A stretch of DNA of 64,000 nucleotides. Origin: CBDDDW01 sp965226805. Its GTDB lineage: Bacteria; Chloroflexota; Dehalococcoidia; Lucifugimonadales; JAGWBF01. Below, in pieces: positions 1 to 8,927 of the stretch (positions are counted from its first letter, which is position 1; every line of letters starts with the position of its first letter). The stretch spans positions 102,546 through 166,545 of the forward strand of contig CBDDDW010000025.1 in the NCBI GenBank assembly GCA_965226805.1, written 5' to 3'. Position numbers and translations under genes: made by a program. A model generated the notes under the pieces. It made no database searches, was not told where the DNA came from, and was given only the letters and a program-made list of their open reading frames with translations.

Positions 1-842
1 ATGAAAACTCGGTCTAGATCGGAGAAGTCCCGCAGTATAGTAGTGGCTGCCCTAGGAAATAATTCCCGCGCCATTTTTTCCAGAGGCCCCGCCTGATGAG
101 GGTCTATCTCGAGGATTATGGTCCCATTCTCCTTTAGCTTGTCGGGAGCCTGGCATAGCAATGACCTGATGACGTCCAGACCGTCGGGGCCGCCGTCGAG
201 GGCTTCCCGCGGCTCCCATTGGATCTCCCTCTGAAGCCCTGGTATGTCACCGCTCGTGACGTAGGGGAGATTCGCGACAATGAGGTCGGCCTGCGCCTGT
301 ACGGGCTCCAGCAGGCTGCCCTGAATTAGTGTCACCCTACCTGAAACACCATGCCTCATAATGTTAAGATTTGCCGTCCTCAACGGTTCGCGACATGTGT
401 CGGTGGCATAAAGCCGTGCCGTGGACAGTTCTTTAGCCAACGCTATCGAGATCGCTCCGCTGCCCGTGCCTGGCTCGACTATCACGAACTCACCTTCGTC
501 CGCTACTCGTTTACCTGCGTAGCGCAAAGCCTGCTTAACCAGAAGCTCCGTTTCAGGCCGTGGAATGAACACTCCCGGGCTCACCGCGAATTCCAGCCCA
601 TAAAACTCCTTGCGCCCGATCAAATAGGCCAGGGGCTCCCCATCCATCCGCCTCCCTACTAACTGTCCCAAGACTTCTTCCTGATAGCCAGTTAGAGTTC
701 GCTCCGAGGACGCAAGCAATTGGTGTCTGGGCATCTGGAGGACGTGACCCAACAGCAGCTCCGCCTCGAGGCGGGCATCCGCTATTCCCTCTTTCGCCAG
801 AGAGCTGCTGGTCTGGAGTATGACCGTTCCCAGTGGGGGCAT
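1..842 (-). CDS. prmC: PrmC/HemK release factor glutamine methyltransferase (3' end off window)
   Basis: N5-glutamine methyltransferase that methylates the GGQ glutamine of peptide-release factors. The 280 visible codons begin at ATG 842, opening MPPLGTVILQ, and include the N-terminal helical part with ARLEAELLLGHVL, the FIPRPETE segment and the SAM site (EPGTGSGAISIALA). The substrate-binding loop reads ANLPYV rather than the usual NPPY. The reading frame is still open at base 1, but the last residues (LDRVF) look like the normal C-terminus, so only a few codons are missing. It lies directly downstream of prfA, its substrate gene, with an 84-bp gap and the same strand, which fits the common prfA-prmC operon. 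The assignment is secure from motifs and context. Confidence 0.9.
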   Translation of the reverse strand, partial: MPPLGTVILQTSSSLAKEGIADARLEAELLLGHVLQMPRHQLLASSERTLTGYQEEVLGQLVGRRMDGEPLAYLIGRKEFYGLEFAVSPGVFIPRPETELLVKQALRYAGKRVADEGEFVIVEPGTGSGAISIALAKELSTARLYATDTCREPLRTANLNIMRHGVSGRVTLIQGSLLEPVQAQADLIVANLPYVTSGDIPGLQREIQWEPREALDGGPDGLDVIRSLLCQAPDKLKENGTIILEIDPHQAGPLEKMARELFPRAATTILRDFSDLDRVF

Positions 843-926
843 GATTCTACTCGAGCCGGCAAGGTGAACTGAAGTCCCGGTAGGACGACGGCCACTCGAG
901 GCGGTGGGCCGTTGCCGGGCAGGTTG

Positions 927-2006
927 TCAGGCGAGGGGTTCTTCCAAGAGAGCTGCCTGCTCACGGGTGGACAAGGCGTCGATGATCTCATCCATTTCAC
1001 CATCAAGCACCCTGGGGACTCCGTGGAATGTGACGCCTATCCGGTGGTCGGTGATCCTATCCTGGGGGAAGTTGTAGGTGCGAATCTTCTCGGAGCGCTC
1101 ACCCTTACCGACCTGAGCGCGCCGCGCCTGGGTTATCTCGCTGTCTTGCTTCCGTTGCTCGGCCTCGTACAGACGCGCCCGAAGGATGGCCATCGCTTTT
1201 TGTTTGTTCTTGAACTGGGAACGTTCGTCCTGGCATATTGCCATAGTGCCGGTGGGGATGTGGACAATTCGCACAGCCGTAGAAACCTTGTTTACGTTCT
1301 GGCCTCCGTGCCCACCGGCATGGTGAATATCGATGCGCAGGTCATCCGGGTTTATTCTCACGTCTACCTCGTCGGCTTCGGGCATCACTACGACCGTGGA
1401 GGTGGATGTGTGGATCCTGCCCGCGGCCTCGGTCGCGGGTACCCGCTGCACGCGATGAGCACCCCGCTCGTACTTTAGGCGGCTGAAAGCCTCCTTGCCC
1501 CGCACCCCGAATACGATTTCCTTGAACCCGCCCAGGTCCGAAGCGTTGGAGTTCAAGATCTCGACATCCCAATTACGGAGAGCAGCGTAACGGGTGTACA
1601 TCCGATACAGATCGGCGGCGAACAGGGAGGCTTCCTGGCCCCCGACACCTTCGCGTATCTCCACGATAACGTTTTTCTCATCATTGGGGTCCTTTGGCAA
1701 AATGGCCCGTTTGAGGTCTCCGCTTAGCTTTGCCAAGTCCGCGTCCAATTTCTGCAGCTCGTCCCGGGCAAGGGAGCTGATCTCCGGGTCAGAGCCGTCC
1801 TCGAGAATGGCCAGTGCGCCATCCCTTTCCCCGCTGAGCCTCCGATAGTTTCGGTACATGGCCACCATATCCTCTAGGGAGGCCCTTTCTTTCGCCAGCT
1901 TGTGGACATGTTCGAAATCGGTCGCTATTTCGGGCTGAGCCATGAGCTCTCCGATTTCTTGAAAACGCCGCTCAGCCGAGGCCAACTTGTCAAATAGTGA
2001 TTCCAT
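927..2006 (-). CDS. prfA: Peptide chain release factor 1
   Basis: Class I release factor that reads UAA/UAG and triggers peptidyl-tRNA hydrolysis on the ribosome. The 359 residues have the normal RF1 length. The catalytic loop GGHGGQNVNK is near residue 230, and the codon-recognition segment RVPATEAAGRIHTS carries the PxT motif of RF1 (RF2 has SPF). The start MESLFDKLASAE is typical of RF1. It is followed on the same strand by prmC, which modifies its GGQ loop. A promoter-like pair lies upstream at 2057-2085. Confidence 0.97.
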   Translation of the reverse strand: MESLFDKLASAERRFQEIGELMAQPEIATDFEHVHKLAKERASLEDMVAMYRNYRRLSGERDGALAILEDGSDPEISSLARDELQKLDADLAKLSGDLKRAILPKDPNDEKNVIVEIREGVGGQEASLFAADLYRMYTRYAALRNWDVEILNSNASDLGGFKEIVFGVRGKEAFSRLKYERGAHRVQRVPATEAAGRIHTSTSTVVVMPEADEVDVRINPDDLRIDIHHAGGHGGQNVNKVSTAVRIVHIPTGTMAICQDERSQFKNKQKAMAILRARLYEAEQRKQDSEITQARRAQVGKGERSEKIRTYNFPQDRITDHRIGVTFHGVPRVLDGEMDEIIDALSTREQAALLEEPLA

Positions 2007-2056
2007 TATTCACCCGTTGTGCCTGCCGGTAACGGAAATCGCCACCGTGTGTGCTA

Positions 2057-2085
2057 AGTTTATCCCAACCGCTTGTGTAGGACAA
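2057..2085 (-). promoter_or_regulatory. Candidate sigma-70 promoter for prfA-prmC
   Basis: Read on the minus strand: TTGTCC (2085-2080), 17-bp spacer, TAAACT (2062-2057). Each box matches 4 of 6 consensus bases. It lies about 50 bp upstream of the prfA start. Sequence match only. Confidence 0.4.
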
Positions 2086-2308
2086 GCACGCTAGAGCGGA
2101 CTTTCCAAGCGATTGATGACCAACTGGCCGCACACACCAACAGGCAGCCCGGTGGGTGCGATAGGGTGATCGACTGCGTTCCATTGGGGAGGTAGAGTCG
2201 TCAACGGCGAGGACGGGGCGTTCTTGGGACGATAGCAGTTTGAAACGGGAAATCTCGGCTTACAACTAAAGTAAAATCCATAACCTGACCGATGACGTAA
2301 CGGGAGTT
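2086..2308. other. Divergent intergenic region, no gene seen
   Basis: The rest of the space between prfA and the rightward lipoprotein gene. Short open frames here have no recognisable protein features. No clear rightward promoter was found; TTGAAA near 2239 and TAAAAT near 2270 are too far apart. Confidence 0.4.
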
Positions 2309-2326
2309 ATGGAGGATAATTATAGG

Positions 2327-4087
2327 ATGATCATACGGAGGAGAACAATCTCAAATACGCGTCCAAGGAGCGAGCAGACGTGCCGTTTTCACCGGAAGGG
2401 ATTTTTCATCCTCCTGTTACTAGTAGGGGCTATCGTATCTGTAGCCTGTACCAATGGGGACGGAGTGTCATCCCCAGCAACAACGCCTGCTCAGACATCT
2501 GTTCCCACGCCGGACATCGAGGCTATAGCTGAAAGAGTCGTACTGAAGACACTGGAGACGATACCCACCGCCACCCCTGTCCCCACGCCGGACATCGAGG
2601 CGATAGTTGAGCCAATCGTGCGGCAGACATTGGAGACGTTGCCCACCGCTTCCACTGAGACTCCGGAGCCTACCGCCATGCGTGCCACAGTGTCGCCAGC
2701 AGCTACAGCGCTCACGACCCCCACGCCGCCAAGCGTGCCGGCTGAGCCGAGTCCGGATCCCCCGCAGAGGGTCGAGGCGGTAGGGGTCCGGGCTGCACCG
2801 GTACCCGTACCCGTACGTAGTGCACTGGTACCCGGTGGCGGCGCCAGCCTGCTGCCCGTCGCGCGAGAGCTCAGTGAGGCCGGGGGTCTCACTGTCACAG
2901 CCAGGGGTTCAGTCAAAGTAGCGGCGGACGAGGCCTACGTAATCGTCATCCCAGAGCAGTTCTACGGCCCCACGGGTCCGGTACCGCTCTCCAGCGAGGA
3001 TCGTGCTGATGTGGTACAGAATCTCATGGGAATCGGCATAGAAGAGGCTGACATAGAATTCCAGTCAGGTCAGCAATACGATCCGGAAATTCTTTCTGTC
3101 GAAGTAGAGATGCAGGACCTGCCGCAGATCGGCGACCTCATCCGTGTCGCCGTAGAGGAGGTGCTCAGACGTTCAGAGCGCAGTGGTGTGCGTTTCAGTC
3201 TGTCGGAGGAGAATTGCGACCTGGCGCTCGCGCTGGCGCGCCAGGAGGCGATCACTCTGGTCGAAAGAGACTCAGGCGATCTGGCTGACGCGGTTGGTGT
3301 AGTCCGAAGCGGGATCATAGGTGCGGTTGAGTACTCGGCCAATAGCTTCGGACCACCTCGCCCTGATAAGTGTGGCGGTGGACAGTTCCACCCTTACGAA
3401 ACGCAGCTGATGCCGTTCGACGCCGAGCCCGAAATAGAAGTGTCTTTGCAGATGCTCATTACCTACGGCCCGGCGTCCCATGAGGCCGGGGGTCTCACCG
3501 TCACCGCCAGTAGCTCCCGGGCAGTGACGGCCGACGAGGCCTACGTAGTCGTCATCCCAGAGCAGTTCTACGGCCCCACAGGTCCGGTTCCGCTGTCCAG
3601 CGACGACCGCGCCGATGTGATAGAGCAGCTCACACAAATAGGGATCGACACAGATGACGTCGAATTCATCTCGGGGCGTCAGCCGTACGAGCCGGTCCAA
3701 ATTTCTGTCGAAGTGATGGTGGAGGACTTGCCGGAGGTCGGCGAGCGGATCCTTGACGCTGTGGAGGATGTGATCAGACGATCCCAGCTTAGTGGAGTCC
3801 GTTTCAGCCTGTTGGAGGCGAGTTGTGACGCAGCGCTGGCGGTGGAACGCCGCGATGCTGCCCTTCAGGCTGAAAGGAACGCCGACGATTTGGCTGAGGC
3901 ACTTGGCGTGGTCCGCGGTGGAGTCATAGGTGTGGTCGAGTACCTGCTCAGCAGCTTCAGCGAAGGCCCGCTCAGCTCCGACAGGTGTGGTGGACAGTTC
4001 CAGGAGCCTTACGCGTTGCTGCCCTTCGACGCCGAGCCCAAGATAGATGTATCTTTGCAGATGCTGATTACCTACGCCACAGAGTAG
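2327..4087 (+). CDS. Lipoprotein with two tandem SIMPL (DUF541)-like domains
   Basis: Likely exported lipoprotein of unknown role. The N-terminus has basic residues, a hydrophobic stretch (FFILLLLVGAIVSVAC) and a lipobox cysteine. A Thr/Pro-rich linker follows, containing two copies of a PTPDIEAI...TLETLPTA unit. Then come two consecutive domains of about 200 residues, each beginning AGGLTVTA and sharing the run DEAYV(I/V)VIPEQFYGPTG, which resemble SIMPL/DUF541 domains. Their high mutual identity indicates an internal tandem duplication. ATG 2327 was chosen because GGAGG (2311-2315) precedes it by 11 bases; ATG 2309, in frame, has only a two-base spacer from GGGAG. The domain name is a family-level judgement by eye. 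Confidence 0.75.
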   Translation: MIIRRRTISNTRPRSEQTCRFHRKGFFILLLLVGAIVSVACTNGDGVSSPATTPAQTSVPTPDIEAIAERVVLKTLETIPTATPVPTPDIEAIVEPIVRQTLETLPTASTETPEPTAMRATVSPAATALTTPTPPSVPAEPSPDPPQRVEAVGVRAAPVPVPVRSALVPGGGASLLPVARELSEAGGLTVTARGSVKVAADEAYVIVIPEQFYGPTGPVPLSSEDRADVVQNLMGIGIEEADIEFQSGQQYDPEILSVEVEMQDLPQIGDLIRVAVEEVLRRSERSGVRFSLSEENCDLALALARQEAITLVERDSGDLADAVGVVRSGIIGAVEYSANSFGPPRPDKCGGGQFHPYETQLMPFDAEPEIEVSLQMLITYGPASHEAGGLTVTASSSRAVTADEAYVVVIPEQFYGPTGPVPLSSDDRADVIEQLTQIGIDTDDVEFISGRQPYEPVQISVEVMVEDLPEVGERILDAVEDVIRRSQLSGVRFSLLEASCDAALAVERRDAALQAERNADDLAEALGVVRGGVIGVVEYLLSSFSEGPLSSDRCGGQFQEPYALLPFDAEPKIDVSLQMLITYATE

Positions 4088-4335
4088 GCGGGCTAGGAAA
4101 CCTGAGCCGAAACCAGTACGGTCGCTCTCCCAGTCCAGCGAGCGCTTCCTGGTCTATTCCTTGGGGACAGCAGGAACGCGAGATATTCAAGCAATGATTC
4201 CTCTTTCTCGGTAGTAACGCTGGGAATCGACATATTGCTGGAATGTTAGGGCCGGCCGGCTGTTCGATGGCCGGCTGCGGGCTTCAGGATATACTCTTTT
4301 GGTTGAGTAAGGCTCATGGGGCACAAGGACCGGTG

Positions 4336-5001
4336 ATGACTCAGGTAAAGATATGCGGAATGCGGGAAATCGCTGACGCGCTGGATGCAGCCCGCGCCGG
4401 CGCCGACTTCATCGGTGTAGTGCTCGTGCCCGGTAGAAGGCGGCTGGTTAGCGAGGACCAGGGCCTGAGAATAGCGACCGCGTTGCGAGAGCAAGTGGAG
4501 AATCCGCCACGGGTTGTAGGTCTCTTCGCTGACCAACCCCTGGACGAAGTGGAACATGCGGTAAAGCACTGTGGCCTGGACCTTGTTCAGCTCTGCGGTG
4601 ATGAGTCCCTCAGCTACTGCTCCCAGATCTCTACGCCGGTTATAAAGGTGCTTCACGTATCTGAGATCCAGTCGGTGGAGGAGCAGGTGGACAGCCTGTC
4701 CCGTGAGATGGCCGCGTTAAGGGAAAGAGGGCATATGGTGATATTGGATCGGAAAGTAGAGGGCTTGCAGGGAGGTACCGGTCAGAGCTTCAACTGGGAG
4801 ATAGCTAAAGAGCTGTCATCGCGGGGCTTCTCGTTCTTGCTGGCTGGCGGGCTCACTCCGGAGAACGTTGGCCTAGCGGTGCGCACGGTACGTCCATGGG
4901 GAGTCGACGTGTCCAGCGGTGTTGAGACGGGCGGAGTCAAAGACGGCGAGAGGATACGAGCTTTCATCGAAGCGGTCAGACCAGCGGACATTGAGGCGTA
5001 G
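4336..5001 (+). CDS. trpF: Phosphoribosylanthranilate isomerase
   Basis: Converts N-(5-phosphoribosyl)anthranilate to the carboxyphenylamino-deoxyribulose phosphate in tryptophan synthesis. The 221-residue protein begins MTQVKICGMRE, the TrpF signature with the catalytic Cys. FIGVVLVPGRRR, an ILDRK strand with the general-acid Asp, LLAGGLTPENV and VDVSSGVETGGVKD are the usual TIM-barrel phosphate-binding strands. An upstream in-frame ATG at 4243 would add 31 unconserved residues, so ATG 4336 is preferred. A TATACT -10-like box lies at 4290-4295. trpB follows after 34 bp, indicating an operon. trpA is not adjacent. Confidence 0.95.
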   Translation: MTQVKICGMREIADALDAARAGADFIGVVLVPGRRRLVSEDQGLRIATALREQVENPPRVVGLFADQPLDEVEHAVKHCGLDLVQLCGDESLSYCSQISTPVIKVLHVSEIQSVEEQVDSLSREMAALRERGHMVILDRKVEGLQGGTGQSFNWEIAKELSSRGFSFLLAGGLTPENVGLAVRTVRPWGVDVSSGVETGGVKDGERIRAFIEAVRPADIEA

Positions 5002-5035
5002 TGGTTCTATTACAGGACTATGGAAGGAGTTGCAG

Positions 5036-6238
5036 GTGAAAATGGGATCGGTGGTGCCCGACCAGTCAGGCCGTTTCGGTGCCTTTGGCGGCAAGTACGT
5101 ACCCGAGACACTGATGGCCGCGCTTGACGAGCTGGAGCGGGCCTACGGGGAAATGCGAAAAGACGCGTCCTTTCAGACGGAGCTAGGTAACTTGAATCAC
5201 AACTACGCGGGCAGGCCCACCGCCCTTTACTTCGCTGAACACCTGACGCGCTACTGCGGTGGCGCGAGAATCTACTTGAAGCGCGAGGACCTGGCCCATA
5301 CAGGAGCCCATAAGATAAACAACGCTCTGGGCCAGGCGCTACTCGCCAAGCACATGGGCAAAACGCGAGTCATAGCCGAAACCGGAGCGGGCCAGCACGG
5401 AGTCGCAACGGCTACGGTCTGCGCTATGATGGAGTTACAGTGCGTTGTGTACATGGGCTCCGAGGACGTAAAACGTCAGTCCTTAAATGTCTTTCGAATG
5501 CGCGTACTTGGTGCGGAAGTACGCGAGGTAGAGTCTGGAAGCCGGACCCTTAAGGACGCGATCAACGAAGCGATCAGAGATTGGGTGACCAATGTCGAGA
5601 GCAGCCATTACCTGCTGGGCAGCGTCGTAGGCCCACATCCGTACCCCATGATGGTGCGGGACTTCCAGTCGGTCATCGGCCGGGAGGCACGGAGCCAGCT
5701 TTTGGAGGTCGAGGGTGGTCTGCCAGACTATGTGGTAGCCTGCGTGGGTGGAGGTAGCAACGCCATCGGAATATTTCATCCTTTCGTCCAGGATGATCAA
5801 GTAAAGCTGGTGGGGGTCGAGGCGGGAGGAAGGGGCCTCGACACGCATTCCCATGCGGCGTCCTTGACCGCGGGCAGGCCCGGCGTGCTCCACGGTTCCT
5901 TGTCATACCTGCTTCAAGACGAGAACGGGCAGATCAAGGAGACTCATAGCATCTCTGCCGGGCTTGACTACCCTGGAGTTGGTCCGGAGCACAGCTACTT
6001 GAAGGATACAGGCCGCGCAGAGTACCTGGCCGTCGACGATGAGGAGGCTCTGGAAGGTTTCCACCTACTCTCCCGCACAGAGGGGATAATCCCGGCGTTG
6101 GAACCTGCTCACGCCGTATTCCACGCGGCGAAGATGGCGGGGAATCTGCCTCAACAGGCCCTCATATTGGTATGCCTGAGCGGCCGTGGTGATAAGGATA
6201 TCCACGTTGTGGCAGAGGCCACAGGAGTGGGTCTATGA
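5036..6238 (+). CDS. trpB: Tryptophan synthase beta chain
   Basis: PLP enzyme joining indole and serine to give tryptophan, normally in an alpha2-beta2 complex. It is about 400 residues long. The N-terminus carries GRFGAFGGKYVPETLM; the PLP lysine is in HTGAHKINNALGQ; the Gly-rich phosphate loop is CVGGGSNAIG. GTG 5036 is best spaced from AAGGAG (5024-5029); ATG 5042, two codons later, is the alternative. It follows trpF on the same strand. No trpA follows: the next gene is the convergent pheA, so the alpha subunit must lie elsewhere. Confidence 0.95.
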   Translation: MKMGSVVPDQSGRFGAFGGKYVPETLMAALDELERAYGEMRKDASFQTELGNLNHNYAGRPTALYFAEHLTRYCGGARIYLKREDLAHTGAHKINNALGQALLAKHMGKTRVIAETGAGQHGVATATVCAMMELQCVVYMGSEDVKRQSLNVFRMRVLGAEVREVESGSRTLKDAINEAIRDWVTNVESSHYLLGSVVGPHPYPMMVRDFQSVIGREARSQLLEVEGGLPDYVVACVGGGSNAIGIFHPFVQDDQVKLVGVEAGGRGLDTHSHAASLTAGRPGVLHGSLSYLLQDENGQIKETHSISAGLDYPGVGPEHSYLKDTGRAEYLAVDDEEALEGFHLLSRTEGIIPALEPAHAVFHAAKMAGNLPQQALILVCLSGRGDKDIHVVAEATGVGL

Positions 6239-6294
6239 TTCGCGGAGCGCGGTGGGGTAGGTAGGCTCACGACCGTACTGTATGAGGCAGGTAA

Positions 6295-6314
6295 GGGCGA
6301 CGCATGCGTCGCCC
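6295..6314. repeat. Dispersed palindrome GACGCATGCGTC family, copy 1
   Basis: Perfect 20-bp palindrome GGGCGACGCATGCGTCGCCC between the convergent trpB and pheA. Near-identical copies lie at 24333-24353 and 25267-25294. It could fold as a hairpin and serve as a bidirectional terminator, but no T-run follows. Confidence 0.75.
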
Positions 6315-6430
6315 CTACGGGAACAGTGTTCGGCCTAAACCGAAACCGGCTCACCTGATGCACTGCTGGCAGAGTTGCCACTGGGCGGGAGGTCACCTTT
6401 GAAGGCCCTCACCGGTGGTTCTGTTCAGTG

Positions 6431-7270
6431 CTAGCTAATGTTGGCCTCATTCCACCTGGGGTAGGAGCCGAAGATTTTCAGCATCAAGGTCTGGCTTTTG
6501 ACGGCCTCTATGGCCTCTTTGACCAACGCATCCTCTCGGTGGCCCAGGCAGTCGACAAGGAAGATATATTGGCCCAGCGCCGTTTTCATAGGGCGGGACT
6601 CAATCCTGGAAAGATTCAGGTTCCTGCGGGCGAACTCGCCCATTACGCTGTACAGGAGTCCCGGCGTGTCGTCGTGAAAGGAGAAGCAGAGGGAGGTCTT
6701 GTCGTTCCCCGTTGGCGGATGGTCGGTTTTGGCCAGGACGACGAAGCGGGTGACGTTCGAGGCGTTGTCCTGAATTTCATGAGCGAGAATTTCCACGCCA
6801 TGGAGTTCCGCCGCGCGCCGGGGAGATATGGCGGCAGCCGGGGTCGAGCTCTCTTTCATGTCCTCCACGGCAGCCACAGTGCTGAGGGAGGCGATCAGCT
6901 GGGCCTTCGGGAAGCATCGCTCCAGAAATTCCCGGCACTGGCCTAAAGCCTGAGGATGTGAATAGATAGTTTGGATAGCGGGCGCCCTGATGCCTGGTTT
7001 GACCACCAGGTAATGGGCGATGGGAAGCACCAGCTCCCGGCGAATGAACAAGTGGTCTTCTTCAATTAAAGTGTCCAGGGTATAGGTGACGGCCCCTTCA
7101 AGGCTGTTCTCTATAGGCACCACTCCCTCTTCGGTGATGCCGGAAGTCACTGCCTTGGCTACGGCAGGCAGACTCGGAAAAGGTTCCAGCTGCCCATGGG
7201 GATCGTGACGCATCGCCGCTTCTTCGGAGAATGTTCCCTCAGGGCCCAGGTAGGCAATGCGTTTGGCCAT
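6431..7270 (-). CDS. pheA: Prephenate dehydratase
   Basis: Converts prephenate to phenylpyruvate in phenylalanine synthesis. The 279-residue protein starts MAKRIAYLGPEGTFSEEAA, the standard PDT N-terminus. NVTRFVVL holds the catalytic Thr-Arg-Phe motif. The C-terminal ACT domain (SLCFSFHDDTPGLLYSVMGE...) includes the ESRP phenylalanine-binding motif. There is no chorismate mutase domain, so it is a monofunctional enzyme. Its start overlaps the stop of the upstream TrkA gene by one base (TAATG), so it is probably translated from the Trk transcript. Confidence 0.96.
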   Translation of the reverse strand: MAKRIAYLGPEGTFSEEAAMRHDPHGQLEPFPSLPAVAKAVTSGITEEGVVPIENSLEGAVTYTLDTLIEEDHLFIRRELVLPIAHYLVVKPGIRAPAIQTIYSHPQALGQCREFLERCFPKAQLIASLSTVAAVEDMKESSTPAAAISPRRAAELHGVEILAHEIQDNASNVTRFVVLAKTDHPPTGNDKTSLCFSFHDDTPGLLYSVMGEFARRNLNLSRIESRPMKTALGQYIFLVDCLGHREDALVKEAIEAVKSQTLMLKIFGSYPRWNEANIS

Positions 7271-7938
7271 TATTCAACTCCCGTCAGGGCCTCATAGAGG
7301 AGTTGCTCTTCATCAGGGCTTGCCACCACGACTACGTCATCCCCCGAGCTGAGTACCACATCGTCGGCGGGAAGCAGGGGACGGTGGGGCTTTACGACAA
7401 GGGATATGAAGCTGTTTGGAGGCAGCGTTACATTGCCAAGAGGCTTTCCTACCACCGCGGAGTCGGGAGGAATGTTGATGCTGATCATCTTGAGATCGAG
7501 GGAGTTGAGGTTCATAAGGTGCACGAGGGCGCGACCCGGTAGCTCGTCCTCGATAGTGGACACTATCAGCTGGGTCCCGTTGATGGTGACATCCACGCCG
7601 AGCAGCTTGAAGAGGGATTCGTTCTGGGGGTCCCTTATCAGTGCCATAGTGTTGGGTGTATTAAACATGTGTTTGGCGAGCTGGCAGGTGGCCAAATTGT
7701 CCTCATCTCTAGTCGCCACCGCGATGACGACACTCGCCCTTGAGGTACCCGCTTCCTTTAGCACTTCTACTTCGGTGCCGTCCCCTTGCAAGGCAACCGC
7801 CACGCTGCCGAGCTCGTCGCGGAGGGATTCACATCGAGCTGGGTCCTTGTCGATCACCAGGACCTCGTTGCCCATTGCCAGCAGCGCCCTAGTGAGCTGA
7901 TAGCCTACCCTGCCGCAACCTACTACCACGATGTACAT
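7270..7938 (-). CDS. TrkA-like K+ transport regulatory protein (RCK N and C domains)
   Basis: Cytoplasmic NAD(H)-binding regulatory subunit for Trk/Ktr potassium transporters. The 222 residues start MYIVVVGCGRVGYQL, a Rossmann GxGxxG fold; VIDKD is the nucleotide-ribose strand end and GDGTEVEVLKEAG is the conserved RCK-N segment. A TrkA-C domain occupies about residues 140-222. It is the third TrkA-like gene in this run and overlaps pheA by one base. Confidence 0.88.
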   Translation of the reverse strand: MYIVVVGCGRVGYQLTRALLAMGNEVLVIDKDPARCESLRDELGSVAVALQGDGTEVEVLKEAGTSRASVVIAVATRDEDNLATCQLAKHMFNTPNTMALIRDPQNESLFKLLGVDVTINGTQLIVSTIEDELPGRALVHLMNLNSLDLKMISINIPPDSAVVGKPLGNVTLPPNSFISLVVKPHRPLLPADDVVLSSGDDVVVVASPDEEQLLYEALTGVE

Positions 7939-7959
7939 TTGGATAACCCCTCCGCAGCT

Positions 7960-8367
7960 TCAAGATGCCATGCTCTTTAGAGCCGACTTCATGGTATCCA
8001 CCACGACTATTGTGGGACACAGCGCGTTTATCCCAATGCTTTTGTAGAACCTCTCCCGATCAGGGTCGTCAATACGGCATATCACTTTGGACACACGAAA
8101 GATGTGGGTTGCAACCTGAGCTGCCATGGCGTTCCTTGTGTCGTCATCAGATATGGCGTAGAACACGTCTACGTTGGCTATTCCGACTCGCCGGAGGTCG
8201 AACATCAGGGACTCCGAAGCCTGGAACACCTGCAAATTCGGATTTTCTGGCAGCGCGTTGAGGCGCTCTCCGTCCACGTCTATCACAGTTATCTTGTGGT
8301 TCTCCTGTGCCAGGCAGGTGGCCAGGCGCACACCGAGAAAGTCGCACCCGAGGATTAGGATACGCAT
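7960..8367 (-). CDS. TrkA-N (RCK N-domain only) protein
   Basis: 135 residues that begin MRILILGCDFLGVRLATCL, a Rossmann GxxxxG variant, continue with VIDVDGERLNAL and end near TMKSALKSMAS. Only the NAD-binding N domain is present, so it may pair with one of the two full-length TrkA proteins next to it. ATG 8367 was chosen because GGGAG lies 9 bases upstream; an in-frame extension to 8415 would overlap the upstream stress-protein gene. The start is 5 bp from the end of that gene, indicating tight coupling. Confidence 0.82.
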   Translation of the reverse strand: MRILILGCDFLGVRLATCLAQENHKITVIDVDGERLNALPENPNLQVFQASESLMFDLRRVGIANVDVFYAISDDDTRNAMAAQVATHIFRVSKVICRIDDPDRERFYKSIGINALCPTIVVVDTMKSALKSMAS

Positions 8368-8372
8368 AGGTT

Positions 8373-8819
8373 TCAGCTCCCGGTGGGCGAGGGTATCCTG
8401 GCCTGCTCCCGCCACAGAATCACGGGACAGGGGGCGTTCTTGAGGATGTAAGTGGCAGTGCCTCCCAAGGTGAACTGCCCGAGACGTCGTTTGTATGGGA
8501 TGCCGAGCACGATCAAGTCTATTTTCCGCTCCAGGGCCTCTTGGACGATGGCCGGTCCAGAATGTCTGGCTTGAACATACTCACCGGCGACGGCGCACTT
8601 CTCCTCAGCGCCTACCGCCTCGATCTGGGCCAGGATGCTCTCTCCATGAGTGGGGTCCAACTCGGCGTCCAGGGGGAGCTCTTGGGTGACCTCGATGACG
8701 TAAAGCGCGTATAGCTTGGCTTTGTTATCCTTGCATATTCCACAGGCCAGGCGAAACGCGTCCTCTCCAATCTTGTCACCCTTTGTTGGCACTAACACGT
8801 TTCTTAGACGTAACGCCAT
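8373..8819 (-). CDS. Universal stress protein (UspA family)
   Basis: About 148 residues with one Usp domain. It begins MALRLRNVLVPTKGDKIGEDAFRLA and has the C-terminal ATP-binding pattern GIPYKRRLGQFTLGGTATYI followed by NAPCPVIL. Usp proteins are cytoplasmic nucleotide-binding proteins, and some regulate transporters. Here it lies between two TrkA genes in a Trk operon, suggesting it senses nucleotide for the potassium system; that role is inferred. ATG 8819 was taken over 8834 because the Usp fold starts directly after it. Confidence 0.88.
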   Translation of the reverse strand: MALRLRNVLVPTKGDKIGEDAFRLACGICKDNKAKLYALYVIEVTQELPLDAELDPTHGESILAQIEAVGAEEKCAVAGEYVQARHSGPAIVQEALERKIDLIVLGIPYKRRLGQFTLGGTATYILKNAPCPVILWREQARIPSPTGS

Positions 8820-8927
8820 TCTGTCACCATGCAAGAAGGGACTCTAGAATCCAAGACTGTTCTGTGACCGGCCCGGGAAAGCGTCTGGGTGATCTCTCCA
8901 GAGGAGGGTGCCTGAATCTCGGTGCTA

